NCBI GenBank assembly: GCA_016780665.1
Contig: JADHLM010000014.1
Coordinates: 1 to 16,828 of the forward strand
Reading direction: 5' to 3'
From: Hyphomicrobiales bacterium
GTDB taxonomy: Bacteria > Pseudomonadota > Alphaproteobacteria > Rhizobiales > TMED25
Length of the DNA stretch: 16,828 nucleotides
This document shows positions 1 to 7,422 of this stretch, in pieces. A model generated the notes under the pieces. That model ran no database searches, had not been told where the DNA came from, and was given only the letters and a program-made list of their open reading frames with translations. Made by a program: the position numbers and the translations under genes. Each line of letters opens with the position of its first letter. Position 1 is the stretch's first letter.

Positions 1-451
1 AAACTTGATTATATTTCTCAGATAGATCAGCAATTAATTCAGGGTATTTAGCAATTAAAGCTGATTTTACTTTATGAATTTTATGCAAATCACCTGTTGT
101 AAATGGAACAAAATAATCAAAATTTAATGGAAGCAATTTAGCTGTTTCAAAACATACGCAGTAAGCGCCTACATCAAGCAAACCTTTTTCGACAGCTTCA
201 AGAGTATCAAACACACCCGCGATAGTGCCACCATAAGCTTCAATAAATTTAATATTATGATCTGTTTCTGCAGCCACTCTTTCAATAACATTTGGAACGA
301 ATACATTTTCTAAGTTCCTAACATATGGTGTTGGTGCAGAAGGATGACCTGTACCAATCCTGAGAGTGAAGTTATCTGCAGAAGCTGATGAAATAAATGC
401 TGTTGAGAACACTGCTACAGCACTTAATAAACTTAAAATAGTTTTTTTCAT
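1..451 (-). CDS. dctP: TRAP transporter solute-binding protein (DctP family), 3' part beyond window
   Basis: Periplasmic binding protein that captures the solute and delivers it to the DctQ/DctM membrane complex in a TRAP system. I translated the minus strand from the ATG at 451-449; the frame stays open to base 1, giving 150 residues of a protein normally near 330, so the C-terminal half lies outside. Residues 1-25 form a signal peptide: KK, a hydrophobic core, then SSASA before DNF. Mature residues RIGTGHPSAPTPY, GGTIAGVFDTLEAVEKG and LLDVGAYCVCFE fit the start of the DctP fold. A GGGAGG ribosome site (458-463) lies 6 bases before the ATG. The gene follows dctM by 99 bases and has its own promoter-like sequence, which would suit the higher dose needed for a binding protein. 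The substrate is not evident; the DctP family typically binds C4-dicarboxylates and other organic acids. The pair C98/C100 is noteworthy. Confidence 0.88.
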   Translation of the reverse strand, partial: MKKTILSLLSAVAVFSTAFISSASADNFTLRIGTGHPSAPTPYVRNLENVFVPNVIERVAAETDHNIKFIEAYGGTIAGVFDTLEAVEKGLLDVGAYCVCFETAKLLPLNFDYFVPFTTGDLHKIHKVKSALIAKYPELIADLSEKYNQV

Positions 452-508
452 GAATAACCTCCCTAATGTTTTCATAAAACATACTCCAATTAGAAGCATG
501 GAATTAAT

Positions 509-537
509 ATTAAACTATCTTAGCCAGGAATTGTCAA
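509..537 (-). promoter_or_regulatory. Predicted sigma70-type promoter of dctP
   Basis: On the minus strand a perfect TTGACA (532-537) is followed after 17 bases by TTTAAT (509-514), five of six matches to the -10 consensus. It lies entirely in the 99-base dctM-dctP gap and points at dctP. This would allow the binding protein to be made in excess of the membrane subunits. Prediction from sequence only. Confidence 0.55.
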
Positions 538-550
538 CAGTCGGATGATC

Positions 551-1861
551 CTATACAAAGTTGGTAAGCCAACTTGCTATTTCTGGAAAAATCACGATTA
601 AGATCATAACAAACAACATCATAATCCAATAAGGAATTGAACCAGCGAATATTTCTCTGAGAGCCACATCATCTCCAGATCCAGCAAGAACTCCTTTAAC
701 TGTGTAAACAATAAGTCCAAATGGGGGAGTTAGCAAACCGGCTTCAATAGCTAATATACCAAATATTGCAAATGCATAAGGGTCCATACCACTTGATAAA
801 GTAATAAATAACGGAACTGTAAGTAATATTATAGATATTGAGTCAAGAAGCATGCCAAGAACTAACCAAATTATAGCCATAAAGATTAAAATCCAAAGCC
901 CTTCTAGACCTATTGATTGCAGTGCTGTTACTATGATTCCGTGGATATCAGCAAGTGATAAGAACTTTGAATACATACCAGCAGCAATTAATAATATCAT
1001 AATTGGAGCTGAAGTCTTACCTGCATCAAGGGTACATTCAGCAAGTTGTCTAAAATTTAAACCCTTAAAATAGGCAATTACCATAGCAAATAATGCACCC
1101 ATTCCAGCAGCTTCAGTTGCGGTGAATATACCACCCCAAATACCCCCTAAGACCATGAAAATTAGAACTACAATTGAGAGCCCAGAATAAATTTGTGACT
1201 TATTAAGAGGTTCTATATCCCCTATATCTTCTGGTTCAGGAGCAATTGATGGCTTTAATTTTGCTGAAATCATATTATATGCTGCGTACAATGATGCCAG
1301 AATTATGCCAGGAATAACACCAGCCACAAATAACTTACCAATTGAGTCTTCTGTAATAATCCCCCATACAATTAATAGAACGCTTGGTGGTATTAGCATG
1401 CCAAGACACGCACTTCCAGCAATTGATCCTAGCGCAAAAGAATGTTTATAACCTGCATTCTTCATCTCTGGCCAAGCTATTCTTGTGAAGGCTGCAGCTG
1501 ATGCAATTGATGTCCCAGTTACAGCAGCAAAAGCCGCATTACCAGTCACGGTCGCAACACCTAATCTACCTGGCACGCCTCGTAAACCTTTATTGATGAG
1601 AGTATATAAATCTGCAGCTGCTCCACTTTTAGATAAAAAATCTCCCATAAGAACAAATAAAGGTATCGTCATAAAAATGTGATTTCGAATTAATTCATAT
1701 GCAGCGCCGCCTACCAAGCTAGCCGCTAGATATACGTTTCCAAAAATAATATATGTCCCAATCATTGCTGTTGCACCTAGTGCTAGTGCAATATGTATAC
1801 CAGCAAATATTGCAAGCAGCATACCAAACAATGTGACCATCATTAACAATTCTAAATCCAT
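551..1861 (-). CDS. dctM: TRAP transporter large permease subunit (DctM family)
   Basis: Large inner-membrane subunit of a TRAP transporter, which carries out solute uptake driven by a sodium or proton gradient together with DctQ and DctP. At 436 residues it has the usual DctM length, and nearly the whole chain is hydrophobic helices. Family signatures are visible: an FMTIPLFVLMGDFL segment (63-76), LIPPSVLLIVWGIIT (156-170) followed by SIGKLFVAGVIPG, a FTATEAAGMGALFA element (246-259), and the second-repeat LTPPFGLIVYTVKG (377-390). These paired repeats match the elevator-type fold known for the family. The ATG at 1861 is preceded by AGGA, and the gene starts 9 bases after the dctQ stop, so the two are cotranscribed. 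dctP follows. The substrate cannot be read from the sequence. Confidence 0.93.
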   Translation of the reverse strand: MDLELLMMVTLFGMLLAIFAGIHIALALGATAMIGTYIIFGNVYLAASLVGGAAYELIRNHIFMTIPLFVLMGDFLSKSGAAADLYTLINKGLRGVPGRLGVATVTGNAAFAAVTGTSIASAAAFTRIAWPEMKNAGYKHSFALGSIAGSACLGMLIPPSVLLIVWGIITEDSIGKLFVAGVIPGIILASLYAAYNMISAKLKPSIAPEPEDIGDIEPLNKSQIYSGLSIVVLIFMVLGGIWGGIFTATEAAGMGALFAMVIAYFKGLNFRQLAECTLDAGKTSAPIMILLIAAGMYSKFLSLADIHGIIVTALQSIGLEGLWILIFMAIIWLVLGMLLDSISIILLTVPLFITLSSGMDPYAFAIFGILAIEAGLLTPPFGLIVYTVKGVLAGSGDDVALREIFAGSIPYWIMMLFVMILIVIFPEIASWLTNFV

Positions 1862-1870
1862 TTTATTATC

Positions 1871-2434
1871 CTATAAATGCGGTTCAACTTGTTCATTTGG
1901 ATCTTGAGCAAGTGGAGTATTATCCGTTCCTAACAGAGCTCTGCTGGCAAGATTTACATATATTAGTGTTACAATGAGTGATGAGAATACTATGACAGTT
2001 CTAATTATATATACTGGAAACTCAACAGCACCAATCCCCTGATACTCTTTTATTTCCCATCCCCGTATCATATCAGACCAACCTCCTACTGCAATACCCA
2101 AGAATAATGCAAAACCGATCACGTAAGAAAGAAAGTTTAAGCTCATTCTGAAACGTTTCTTCACAAAACCAAATAGTATAGTTGTTCTTAGCATTGTACC
2201 GGCAACAATAGCGAAAGGAACTTGAAGAAAAACAATAGCAGGTACAGAGTTTTGAACAATTTGATCAGCGCCTAGGAACAGTCCAAAATTTCTAAAAGCA
2301 ACTTCAGCTGCAATAGTTAGCGCAACAAACACCAACCAGATAGCAGCAATTATCTGAAGATAATCTGTTATCCTTCTTATAAAAAGATCTAGCTTGTTCA
2401 AATATATCTTAGCTTTTTCAAATATGTTACCCAA
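1871..2434 (-). CDS. dctQ: TRAP transporter small permease subunit (DctQ family)
   Basis: Small four-helix membrane subunit that pairs with DctM in the TRAP complex. The 187 residues show hydrophobic segments at about 27-50, 60-80, 101-120 and 140-162, with the EVAFRNFG motif (44-51) that corresponds to the E-V-x-x-R-Y pattern at the end of helix 1 in DctQ proteins. The C-terminal tail is polar (TDNTPLAQDPNEQ). The start is a TTG (2434-2432): the codon just upstream in frame is TAA, there is no nearby ATG inside the gene, and an AGAGG ribosome site lies 8 bases before the TTG. It is first in the Q-M-P transporter set and is preceded by a promoter-like sequence. DctQ proteins are poorly conserved, so identification rests partly on its position next to dctM. 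Confidence 0.88.
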   Translation of the reverse strand: MGNIFEKAKIYLNKLDLFIRRITDYLQIIAAIWLVFVALTIAAEVAFRNFGLFLGADQIVQNSVPAIVFLQVPFAIVAGTMLRTTILFGFVKKRFRMSLNFLSYVIGFALFLGIAVGGWSDMIRGWEIKEYQGIGAVEFPVYIIRTVIVFSSLIVTLIYVNLASRALLGTDNTPLAQDPNEQVEPHL

Positions 2435-2442
2435 TTACATAA

Positions 2443-2447
2443 CCTCT
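2443..2447 (-). promoter_or_regulatory. Ribosome binding site selecting the TTG start of dctQ, with adjacent ATG-TAA
   Basis: AGAGG on the minus strand stands 8 bases before the TTG start (2434-2432). Between them lies ATGTAA (2440-2435), a start codon followed at once by a stop and directly abutting the TTG. The ATG is only 2 bases from the AGAGG, too close for normal initiation, which favours the TTG. Confidence 0.55.
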
Positions 2448-2481
2448 ATCTATTTCTTAATTGAATAGAAAATAGCTGTTT

Positions 2482-2510
2482 ATTATTAACTTATCAGGAT
2501 GTATTGTAAA
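2482..2510 (-). promoter_or_regulatory. Predicted promoter of the dctQM genes
   Basis: TTTACA (2505-2510, five of six to TTGACA) and AATAAT (2482-2487, five of six to TATAAT) are separated by 17 bases on the minus strand, in the gap between tRNA-Arg and dctQ. The -10 ends about 48 bases before the TTG start. Prediction only; readthrough from the tRNA gene is an alternative. Confidence 0.42.
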
Positions 2511-2547
2511 GACTAATTTTTTTCAACAATATGTAATATACGTTTTA

Positions 2548-2624
2548 TGGCGACCCCGCGAGGACTCGAACCTCGGACCTTCAGATTAGAAATCTACTGC
2601 TCTATCCAACTGAGCTACGGGGCC
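2548..2624 (-). tRNA. tRNA-Arg (anticodon TCT)
   Basis: A full cloverleaf reads on the minus strand: 7-bp acceptor GGCCCCG with CGGGGTC (one G-T pair), a D arm with AGCTCAGTTGGATAGAGC, an anticodon loop TTTCTAA with anticodon TCT at 2590-2588, and a T arm with GGTTCGAGTCC. Discriminator G and CCA are encoded (2550-2548). The TCT anticodon reads AGA/AGG codons, which AT-rich genomes use heavily. Only 11 bases separate it from the stop of the preceding complex I gene, so the two are probably on one transcript. The TRAP genes follow its 3' end. Confidence 0.96.
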
Positions 2625-2635
2625 ATAATAAATAA

Positions 2636-2941
2636 TTAGTGAGTCCACTTATCTTTTCTATCAAATTTAAAGTTATCTGAATAAGACTTTGCAAAATACT
2701 TCTTCTTTGTTTCACTAATTAAATTATATTCAATATTATTTTTATTTGCATAATTGATTGCATCCTCAATATTGTCAAAATAAAGTCTAACCTGCTCAGA
2801 GGTATCAGATGAACCAGTCCAACCCATTAATGATTCTTTAAATTTATTTTTTTCTTTATGAAATTCAAGAATCCATTTCTTAGATCTACCCAAACCAGAC
2901 TGCATCGGTGTTTTTGTAGGTTTATATATTTTTGCTTTCAT
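2636..2941 (-). CDS. NADH dehydrogenase (complex I) accessory subunit, NDUFS4-type (ETC complex I subunit conserved region)
   Basis: Small soluble accessory subunit of respiratory complex I, the alphaproteobacterial counterpart of mitochondrial NDUFS4, expected on the peripheral arm on the cytoplasmic side. Visible family hallmarks are KAKIYKPTKTPMQSG at the N-terminus, the LMGWTGSSDT block (38-47), an aromatic FDNIEDAINYA helix and the terminal NFKFDRKDKWTH. Length is 101 residues from the ATG at 2941, which I chose because family members known to me begin right before this A-K/R-I-Y motif. In-frame ATGs at 2962 and 2959 would add seven or six residues, and none of the starts has a clear ribosome site. 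The gene sits between tRNA-Pro (33 bases upstream) and tRNA-Arg (11 bases downstream), away from any nuo genes in this window. Confidence 0.85.
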   Translation of the reverse strand: MKAKIYKPTKTPMQSGLGRSKKWILEFHKEKNKFKESLMGWTGSSDTSEQVRLYFDNIEDAINYANKNNIEYNLISETKKKYFAKSYSDNFKFDRKDKWTH

Positions 2942-2973
2942 TTTTAATAAATCAAACATCATTTATAGAATAT

Positions 2974-3050
2974 TGGTCGGGGCGGAGAGATTCGAACTCC
3001 CGACCCACTGGTCCCAAACCAGTTGCGCTACCAGGCTGCGCTACGCCCCG
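2974..3050 (-). tRNA. tRNA-Pro (anticodon TGG)
   Basis: The minus strand folds as a tRNA: acceptor CGGGGCG with CGCCCCG, D arm GCGCAGCCTGGTAGCGC, anticodon stem ACTGG/CCAGT around loop TTTGGGA with TGG at 3016-3014, and a T arm with GAGTTCGAATCTC. Discriminator A and an encoded CCA end at 2974. A TATATA-like AT run lies just upstream (3054-3063), but I do not see a convincing -35. The complex I accessory gene begins 33 bases after the 3' end. Confidence 0.96.
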
Positions 3051-3221
3051 TCACTTGATATATATAACAAATGTATATTTTATGAAATAAAAAAATTACA
3101 AAATAAACAGGTCCGCCACAGCTCCATCTTATACATTAATATAAAATATTGATTCTTGAGAAAATACAAAAAGTAAATTTTGAAATTATCTTATTTTTGT
3201 GGATTTATTGTTAGAAGATAA

Positions 3222-3296
3222 TGGCGCTCCCTAGGGGAATCGAACCCCTCTTTCAAGGTTGAAAACCTTGCGTCCTAACCGATAGACGAAGGGAGC
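3222..3296 (-). tRNA. tRNA-Glu (anticodon TTC)
   Basis: The minus strand folds as a tRNA: acceptor GCTCCCT with AGGGAGC, anticodon stem CAAGG/CCTTG around loop TTTTCAA with TTC at 3263-3261, and a T arm GGGGTTCGATTCCCC. Discriminator G and an encoded CCA end at 3222. It lies 47 bases downstream of the recJ stop and has its own promoter-like sequence. Confidence 0.96.
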
Positions 3297-3303
3297 GTTA
3301 TCG

Positions 3304-3334
3304 AATATATAATTAGTATATTCATTAATTGCAA
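3304..3334 (-). promoter_or_regulatory. Predicted promoter of tRNA-Glu
   Basis: In the recJ-tRNA-Glu gap the minus strand has TTGCAA (3329-3334). It is followed by TATATA (3306-3311, 17-base spacer) or TATATT (3304-3309, 19-base spacer). The -10 ends about 7-9 bases before the tRNA 5' end, a position that fits a tRNA gene. Confidence 0.42.
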
Positions 3335-3343
3335 GCAAGCGTT

Positions 3344-5122
3344 TTATTTATTAAGTGCGGCATCTTCTATGATTATTTGAGGGGTGATTTTATTAAGCCA
3401 TTGGTTTAAAGACAACTTCCCCAAGAAATCTATCCTTTGATATGAATTTTCAATAATAAATTTTCCCAAGGGCATATCAAAACTTCTAAAGGATATGGCT
3501 TCTAGATTAAATCCATTGTCGTCTTGGATTTTAAATTTAAGGTGTTGATTTTTTAATACACTTAATCCAATTATTTTATGCTTTGGAAAAATAAACTTCG
3601 GTTCTTCAAAACCATTTCCATAGGGACCAAATTCTAACAAGCCCTTTACATAATCAGTATTAACTGCAGATGACATGAGGAGACCGTCAACCATAACAAT
3701 CTTTCTTTTACTTTCAATTTTGAATTTATCTTCAGAAAGATAACGATGGAACTCCATGAGTTTATTTTTGGAAATTTTAAAGCCAGCAGCCATACTGTGC
3801 CCTCCGCCTGAAATTAAAATACCATTTAGGACTGCCTCTTCGATAGCTTTGCCAATGTTAATATCGCCAACTGATCTAGCTGACCCTGTCATTACATTGT
3901 CGTCTTTATTAACAGGGGTTAAGACACAAGTTGTTTTATTGTAACGTGATGAGATTCTTGATGCTATTAAACCAATAACACCCACGTGCCAACTTTCTGA
4001 TGACAAGATAATAATATTATTCTTCTTTTCCATGTCTTCATACTGTGAGACCGCCTCTTCTGTATTGTTGTTTTCAATAGCAATTCTCTTGGAATTAAGT
4101 TCCTCAAGTTGGTTTGATATATTCTCACAAATTTCTTTTGAATTGGATGTCAATAATTCAAAACCAAGTTTAGATTGTCCCATTCTGCCACCTGCGTTGA
4201 TCCTTGGTCCAATTAAGTAACCGAGGTCACTTGATGTAATTTCATCAGAAGATTTTAATTTGCTAATGATGGTTTCCAAACCGAGATTTTTATATTTTTT
4301 GTAAAGTGCTAAACCCTGTTTAATGATAGCCATGTTGAGTTTTTGTAATGGAACAATATCAGCTACTGTAGCTAAAGCAGTTAATGGTAAATATTTAAGT
4401 AAATCAATTTTATGCATTTCATAGTGTTCAATAGCTATCTCTTTAAGCATTCTATTAATAGAAATAACAGCAAGGAAAACTACTCCAGCAGCAGATAGAT
4501 AGCCAAGATTACTGTTATCATCATTTCTATTTGGATTTACATTTATAGCACCCAATTCATTTGTATTATCAGTTTGATGATGATCAAAAATTATAAAATC
4601 TATATCTGGGAAATTTTTGATAATTTCGTGAGAGTTTGATCCACAGTCGACTGTAATGATTAAGTCTACTCCAAATTCTTTTAAGTTGTTAATTAGATTC
4701 TCATTTGGACCATACCCATCTGTAAAACGATCAGGTATTCTAACAACTACAACTAAGTCATTGTTCAACAAGAAATCATACAGAATACTAGCTGAAGTTA
4801 TTCCATCTACATCGTAATCTCCAATTATACCAATTACCTCCTTATTAATAATGGCTTTGCAGACTCTATTCGAAGCTAGTTCCATATCCTCCAAAATATG
4901 TGGATCAGGCAGATTGTTTTTTATTGTTAAGTCGGTAATATTTTTAAATTCGTTTTCATCAACTGACCTGTTTATTAAGATATTTAGATAGGTTTTATCT
5001 ATATTAAATTCTTTTGAGAGTGAGTTGAGATAGCTTTCATTGAATATATTAACGCACCATATTCTATTTGAGATAGTGTTCGTGAATTCAATTAGGTTTT
5101 TATGAGGATCGACTGATTGCAT
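3344..5122 (-). CDS. recJ: Single-stranded-DNA-specific 5'-3' exonuclease RecJ
   Basis: Cytoplasmic 5'-3' exonuclease acting on single-stranded DNA in recombination and mismatch or base-excision repair. At 592 residues it has normal RecJ length. The DHH phosphoesterase motifs are intact: GDYDVDG (101-107), ITVDCGS (156-162), DHH (180-182) and TVADIVPL (252-259). The DHHA1 part follows, with GPRINAGGRMG (305-315), ESWHVGVIGLIASR (376-389), SARS (414-417) and SGGGHSMAAGF (438-448). The C-terminal OB-like region includes FEEPKFIF and QHLKFKI. It is last in the aminotransferase-hom-glpX-recJ operon, starting 9 bases after the glpX stop with no strong ribosome site, so translational coupling is likely. 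Codon use is as AT-rich as its neighbours and nothing is missing. Confidence 0.95.
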   Translation of the reverse strand: MQSVDPHKNLIEFTNTISNRIWCVNIFNESYLNSLSKEFNIDKTYLNILINRSVDENEFKNITDLTIKNNLPDPHILEDMELASNRVCKAIINKEVIGIIGDYDVDGITSASILYDFLLNNDLVVVVRIPDRFTDGYGPNENLINNLKEFGVDLIITVDCGSNSHEIIKNFPDIDFIIFDHHQTDNTNELGAINVNPNRNDDNSNLGYLSAAGVVFLAVISINRMLKEIAIEHYEMHKIDLLKYLPLTALATVADIVPLQKLNMAIIKQGLALYKKYKNLGLETIISKLKSSDEITSSDLGYLIGPRINAGGRMGQSKLGFELLTSNSKEICENISNQLEELNSKRIAIENNNTEEAVSQYEDMEKKNNIIILSSESWHVGVIGLIASRISSRYNKTTCVLTPVNKDDNVMTGSARSVGDINIGKAIEEAVLNGILISGGGHSMAAGFKISKNKLMEFHRYLSEDKFKIESKRKIVMVDGLLMSSAVNTDYVKGLLEFGPYGNGFEEPKFIFPKHKIIGLSVLKNQHLKFKIQDDNGFNLEAISFRSFDMPLGKFIIENSYQRIDFLGKLSLNQWLNKITPQIIIEDAALNK

Positions 5123-5131
5123 CGATCTGTT

Positions 5132-6079
5132 TTATTTGAAGTTATTATATTCTGTTTTAATATGACGTACAGTACCGGAATTCGATCTCATAACAAGCGT
5201 CTCGACGTATATTTTATTTTCATAAAATTTAACTCCACTTAACATGGAACCATCGGTTACACCACTGGCAGAAAATATGGCATCTTTTGAAACCAGTTCA
5301 TGCAAATTATACTTTTTATTTAAATCATCAATACCCATTTTCATTGCTCTGATTTCTTCATCACTATTGTTAATTACCAATCTGGCTTGCATTTGACCTC
5401 CAATACACTTTAAGGCAGCTGCTGCCAATACACCTTCGGGCGCCCCTCCAATACCCATATACATATCAATGTTCGTTTCAATAGGATCAGTTGTTGCAAT
5501 TATACCAGCGACATCACCATCTGGAATTAAGTAAACAGAAGCGCCAACTCTTCTTGAGGATTCTATGTGTGATGCGTGTCTATCACGATCCAAGATGCAG
5601 ACAGTAATTTCTTCAGGAGATACACCCTTTGCTTTTGCTAGCGAAATAATATTTTCAGATGGAGAAGCATCAAGATCTACAACACCATCTTGGTAGCCAG
5701 GGCCAATAGCAATTTTACTCATATAGGTATCAGGTGCGTTCAGCATACCTCCTGCCTCTGTTATGGCAAGTACAGCTAAAGAATTTGGCATTGCTTTGGC
5801 GCATAATGTGGTGCCCTCTAGTGGGTCTAGTGCAATATCAAGCTTAGGTCCATTTCCAGTTCCAACCTTCTCTCCAATATAAAGCATTGGGGCTTCATCT
5901 CTCTCGCCTTCACCAATAACTACAACACCATCCATTTTGATGCTATTCAGTGCCGTTCGCATAGCGTCAACAGCAGCTTGATCTGCAGATTTTTCATCAC
6001 CACGACCACGTAATTTTGCTGCCGATATAGCTGCATTTTCTGTAACCCTCACTATTTCAAGGGTGAAAGATCTATCCAT
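5132..6079 (-). CDS. glpX: Fructose-1,6-bisphosphatase, class II (GlpX)
   Basis: Cytoplasmic metal-dependent phosphatase converting fructose 1,6-bisphosphate to fructose 6-phosphate, the committed step of gluconeogenesis. The 315 residues cover the whole family. Metal-binding positions known from E. coli GlpX are all present: D33 in SADQAA, E57 in IGEGERDEAPML, D85 and E88 in DPLEGTTL, and E215 in GGAPEGV. The DRDRHASHI segment (164-172) and the late SGVTDGSML block also match. The ATG at 6079 has TAGGA 7 bases upstream, overlapping the end of hom (14-base gap), and recJ follows at 9 bases. The hom-glpX-recJ order is a recurrent alphaproteobacterial arrangement. Its presence beside amino-acid genes reflects conserved synteny rather than one pathway. 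Confidence 0.95.
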   Translation of the reverse strand: MDRSFTLEIVRVTENAAISAAKLRGRGDEKSADQAAVDAMRTALNSIKMDGVVVIGEGERDEAPMLYIGEKVGTGNGPKLDIALDPLEGTTLCAKAMPNSLAVLAITEAGGMLNAPDTYMSKIAIGPGYQDGVVDLDASPSENIISLAKAKGVSPEEITVCILDRDRHASHIESSRRVGASVYLIPDGDVAGIIATTDPIETNIDMYMGIGGAPEGVLAAAALKCIGGQMQARLVINNSDEEIRAMKMGIDDLNKKYNLHELVSKDAIFSASGVTDGSMLSGVKFYENKIYVETLVMRSNSGTVRHIKTEYNNFK

Positions 6080-6093
6080 TGATTATTCCTAAT

Positions 6094-7389
6094 TTAATCT
6101 TCGATTATTATTATATTAGGAGAGAGTGGGCTGTAGTTATTCTTATTGATCTCTTCCACAGCTTTGTTTATTGAGTTTACATCAGTCAAACTAGATATGA
6201 TTGTAATTGGCACTAAATTATTTTCTTTCATTTTTTTAGATATGCGCTGTGTGATATCATCAATTGAAATATTATATCTTGCCATTGCATTTGTTATTGA
6301 AGCCATGGTCCCAGAAACATCCGGCAAAAAAAGTCTTAAATAAAAACGATTTGAGTTTATTGATTTAGATTTTATATTTTTTTCTAGCTTATTAGAAGAG
6401 ATGCCTAAAGTAGGATATTTTGTCTCATTAGCTAAATCAAATAGGTCACTTATCACAGATGAAGCAGTCGGCAGCCTTCCTGCACCAGGACCCGCAAGCA
6501 TTAACTCACTAAAAAAATTCCCTCGGATAAATATTGCATTCTTTTCCATGTCAACCATTGCAAGATTTGAGTCCATTGGAAGGAGAGTTGGTCTAACAAC
6601 CTGGATAACTTCACCATTATTTTGTTTTTTTGAAACACCTAATAATTTTATTTTAAACCCGTAATCCTTTGCTGCGATTATATCATCTAATTCAATTTTA
6701 GTGATTCCTTGTATATCAACATCCTTAAAATTTATTTCTTTTGAGTATGCAACACTAGATAATATTGCAAGTTTATGAGCCGTGTCATAGCCTTCTATAT
6801 CAAAAGTCGGATCTGACTCAGCAAAACCCAGATCCTGTGCTGATTTTAGTGCATTACTGAAACTTACGCCATCTCGTTCCATTGAAGTTAATATGTAATT
6901 ACATGTACCATTTAGAATACCATAAATCGCGGAAATATTATTTGATGCAGTACTTTCTTTTAGTGTTTTTATTATTGGAATTGCACCTGCTACTGCAGCT
7001 TCAAATAAGATTTTTACATTATTTTCTTCTGCTAGATTAACAAGTTGATTTCCATGCTTAGCAATTAATGCTTTATTGGCTGTAATGACATGCTTTTTAT
7101 TTTTGAGGGCAGCTTCGACAACCTGAAGGGCTATACCCTCCTCTCCACCAACTAATTCTATAATTACATCAATATCCGGATTTAGTGATAGCTCGAGTGG
7201 ATTATCAAACCATGGGTAAGTACTAATTTCTATATCACGTTTTCTGTTCTTGTTTTGTGCACAGACTCCCGTAATTCTAAACTTTGTTTCTGTTTTGTCT
7301 TCAATTGAATTTAAATTTTCATTTAAAATTTGAAGCACTCCTTGCCCTACGCTCCCAAGACCGACAATACCAATTTTAATTTCTTTCAT
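6094..7389 (-). CDS. hom: Homoserine dehydrogenase
   Basis: Reduces aspartate semialdehyde to homoserine with NAD(P)H, the branch towards threonine and methionine. The 431 residues show an N-terminal Rossmann fold (GIVGLGSVGQGV, 7-18), ITANKALIA (102-110), the catalytic-domain signature GTCNYIL (161-167), and the FAESDPTFDIEGYDTAHKL region (189-207) containing the conserved D193, D197 and K206. GPGAGRLPTASSV (300-312) follows, and a C-terminal ACT domain starts near 348 (RLFLPDVSGTMASI), usually the site of threonine feedback inhibition. It is monofunctional, without an aspartokinase domain. It follows the aminotransferase by 33 bases and precedes glpX by 14. The ATG at 7389 lacks a recognisable ribosome site in its all-A/T leader. 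It supplies the homoserine that, once acetylated, feeds MetY encoded in this window. Confidence 0.95.
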   Translation of the reverse strand: MKEIKIGIVGLGSVGQGVLQILNENLNSIEDKTETKFRITGVCAQNKNRKRDIEISTYPWFDNPLELSLNPDIDVIIELVGGEEGIALQVVEAALKNKKHVITANKALIAKHGNQLVNLAEENNVKILFEAAVAGAIPIIKTLKESTASNNISAIYGILNGTCNYILTSMERDGVSFSNALKSAQDLGFAESDPTFDIEGYDTAHKLAILSSVAYSKEINFKDVDIQGITKIELDDIIAAKDYGFKIKLLGVSKKQNNGEVIQVVRPTLLPMDSNLAMVDMEKNAIFIRGNFFSELMLAGPGAGRLPTASSVISDLFDLANETKYPTLGISSNKLEKNIKSKSINSNRFYLRLFLPDVSGTMASITNAMARYNISIDDITQRISKKMKENNLVPITIISSLTDVNSINKAVEEINKNNYSPLSPNIIIIED

Positions 7390-7422
7390 TATTTATATAT
7401 AAATTATTTTTATTATTTATTC

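Noticed and set aside
366..548. 60-codon plus-strand frame at the left side
   Set aside because: It covers the antisense of the dctP signal peptide and the dctP promoter; dctP on the minus strand has a signal peptide, ribosome site and family match.
6401..6664. 87-codon plus-strand frame inside hom
   Set aside because: It is antisense to conserved hom motifs, with no ribosome site or recognisable product.
7391..7404. Palindrome ATTTATATATAAAT just upstream of hom
   Set aside because: It is made only of A and T in an A/T-only leader, where such symmetry arises easily by chance.
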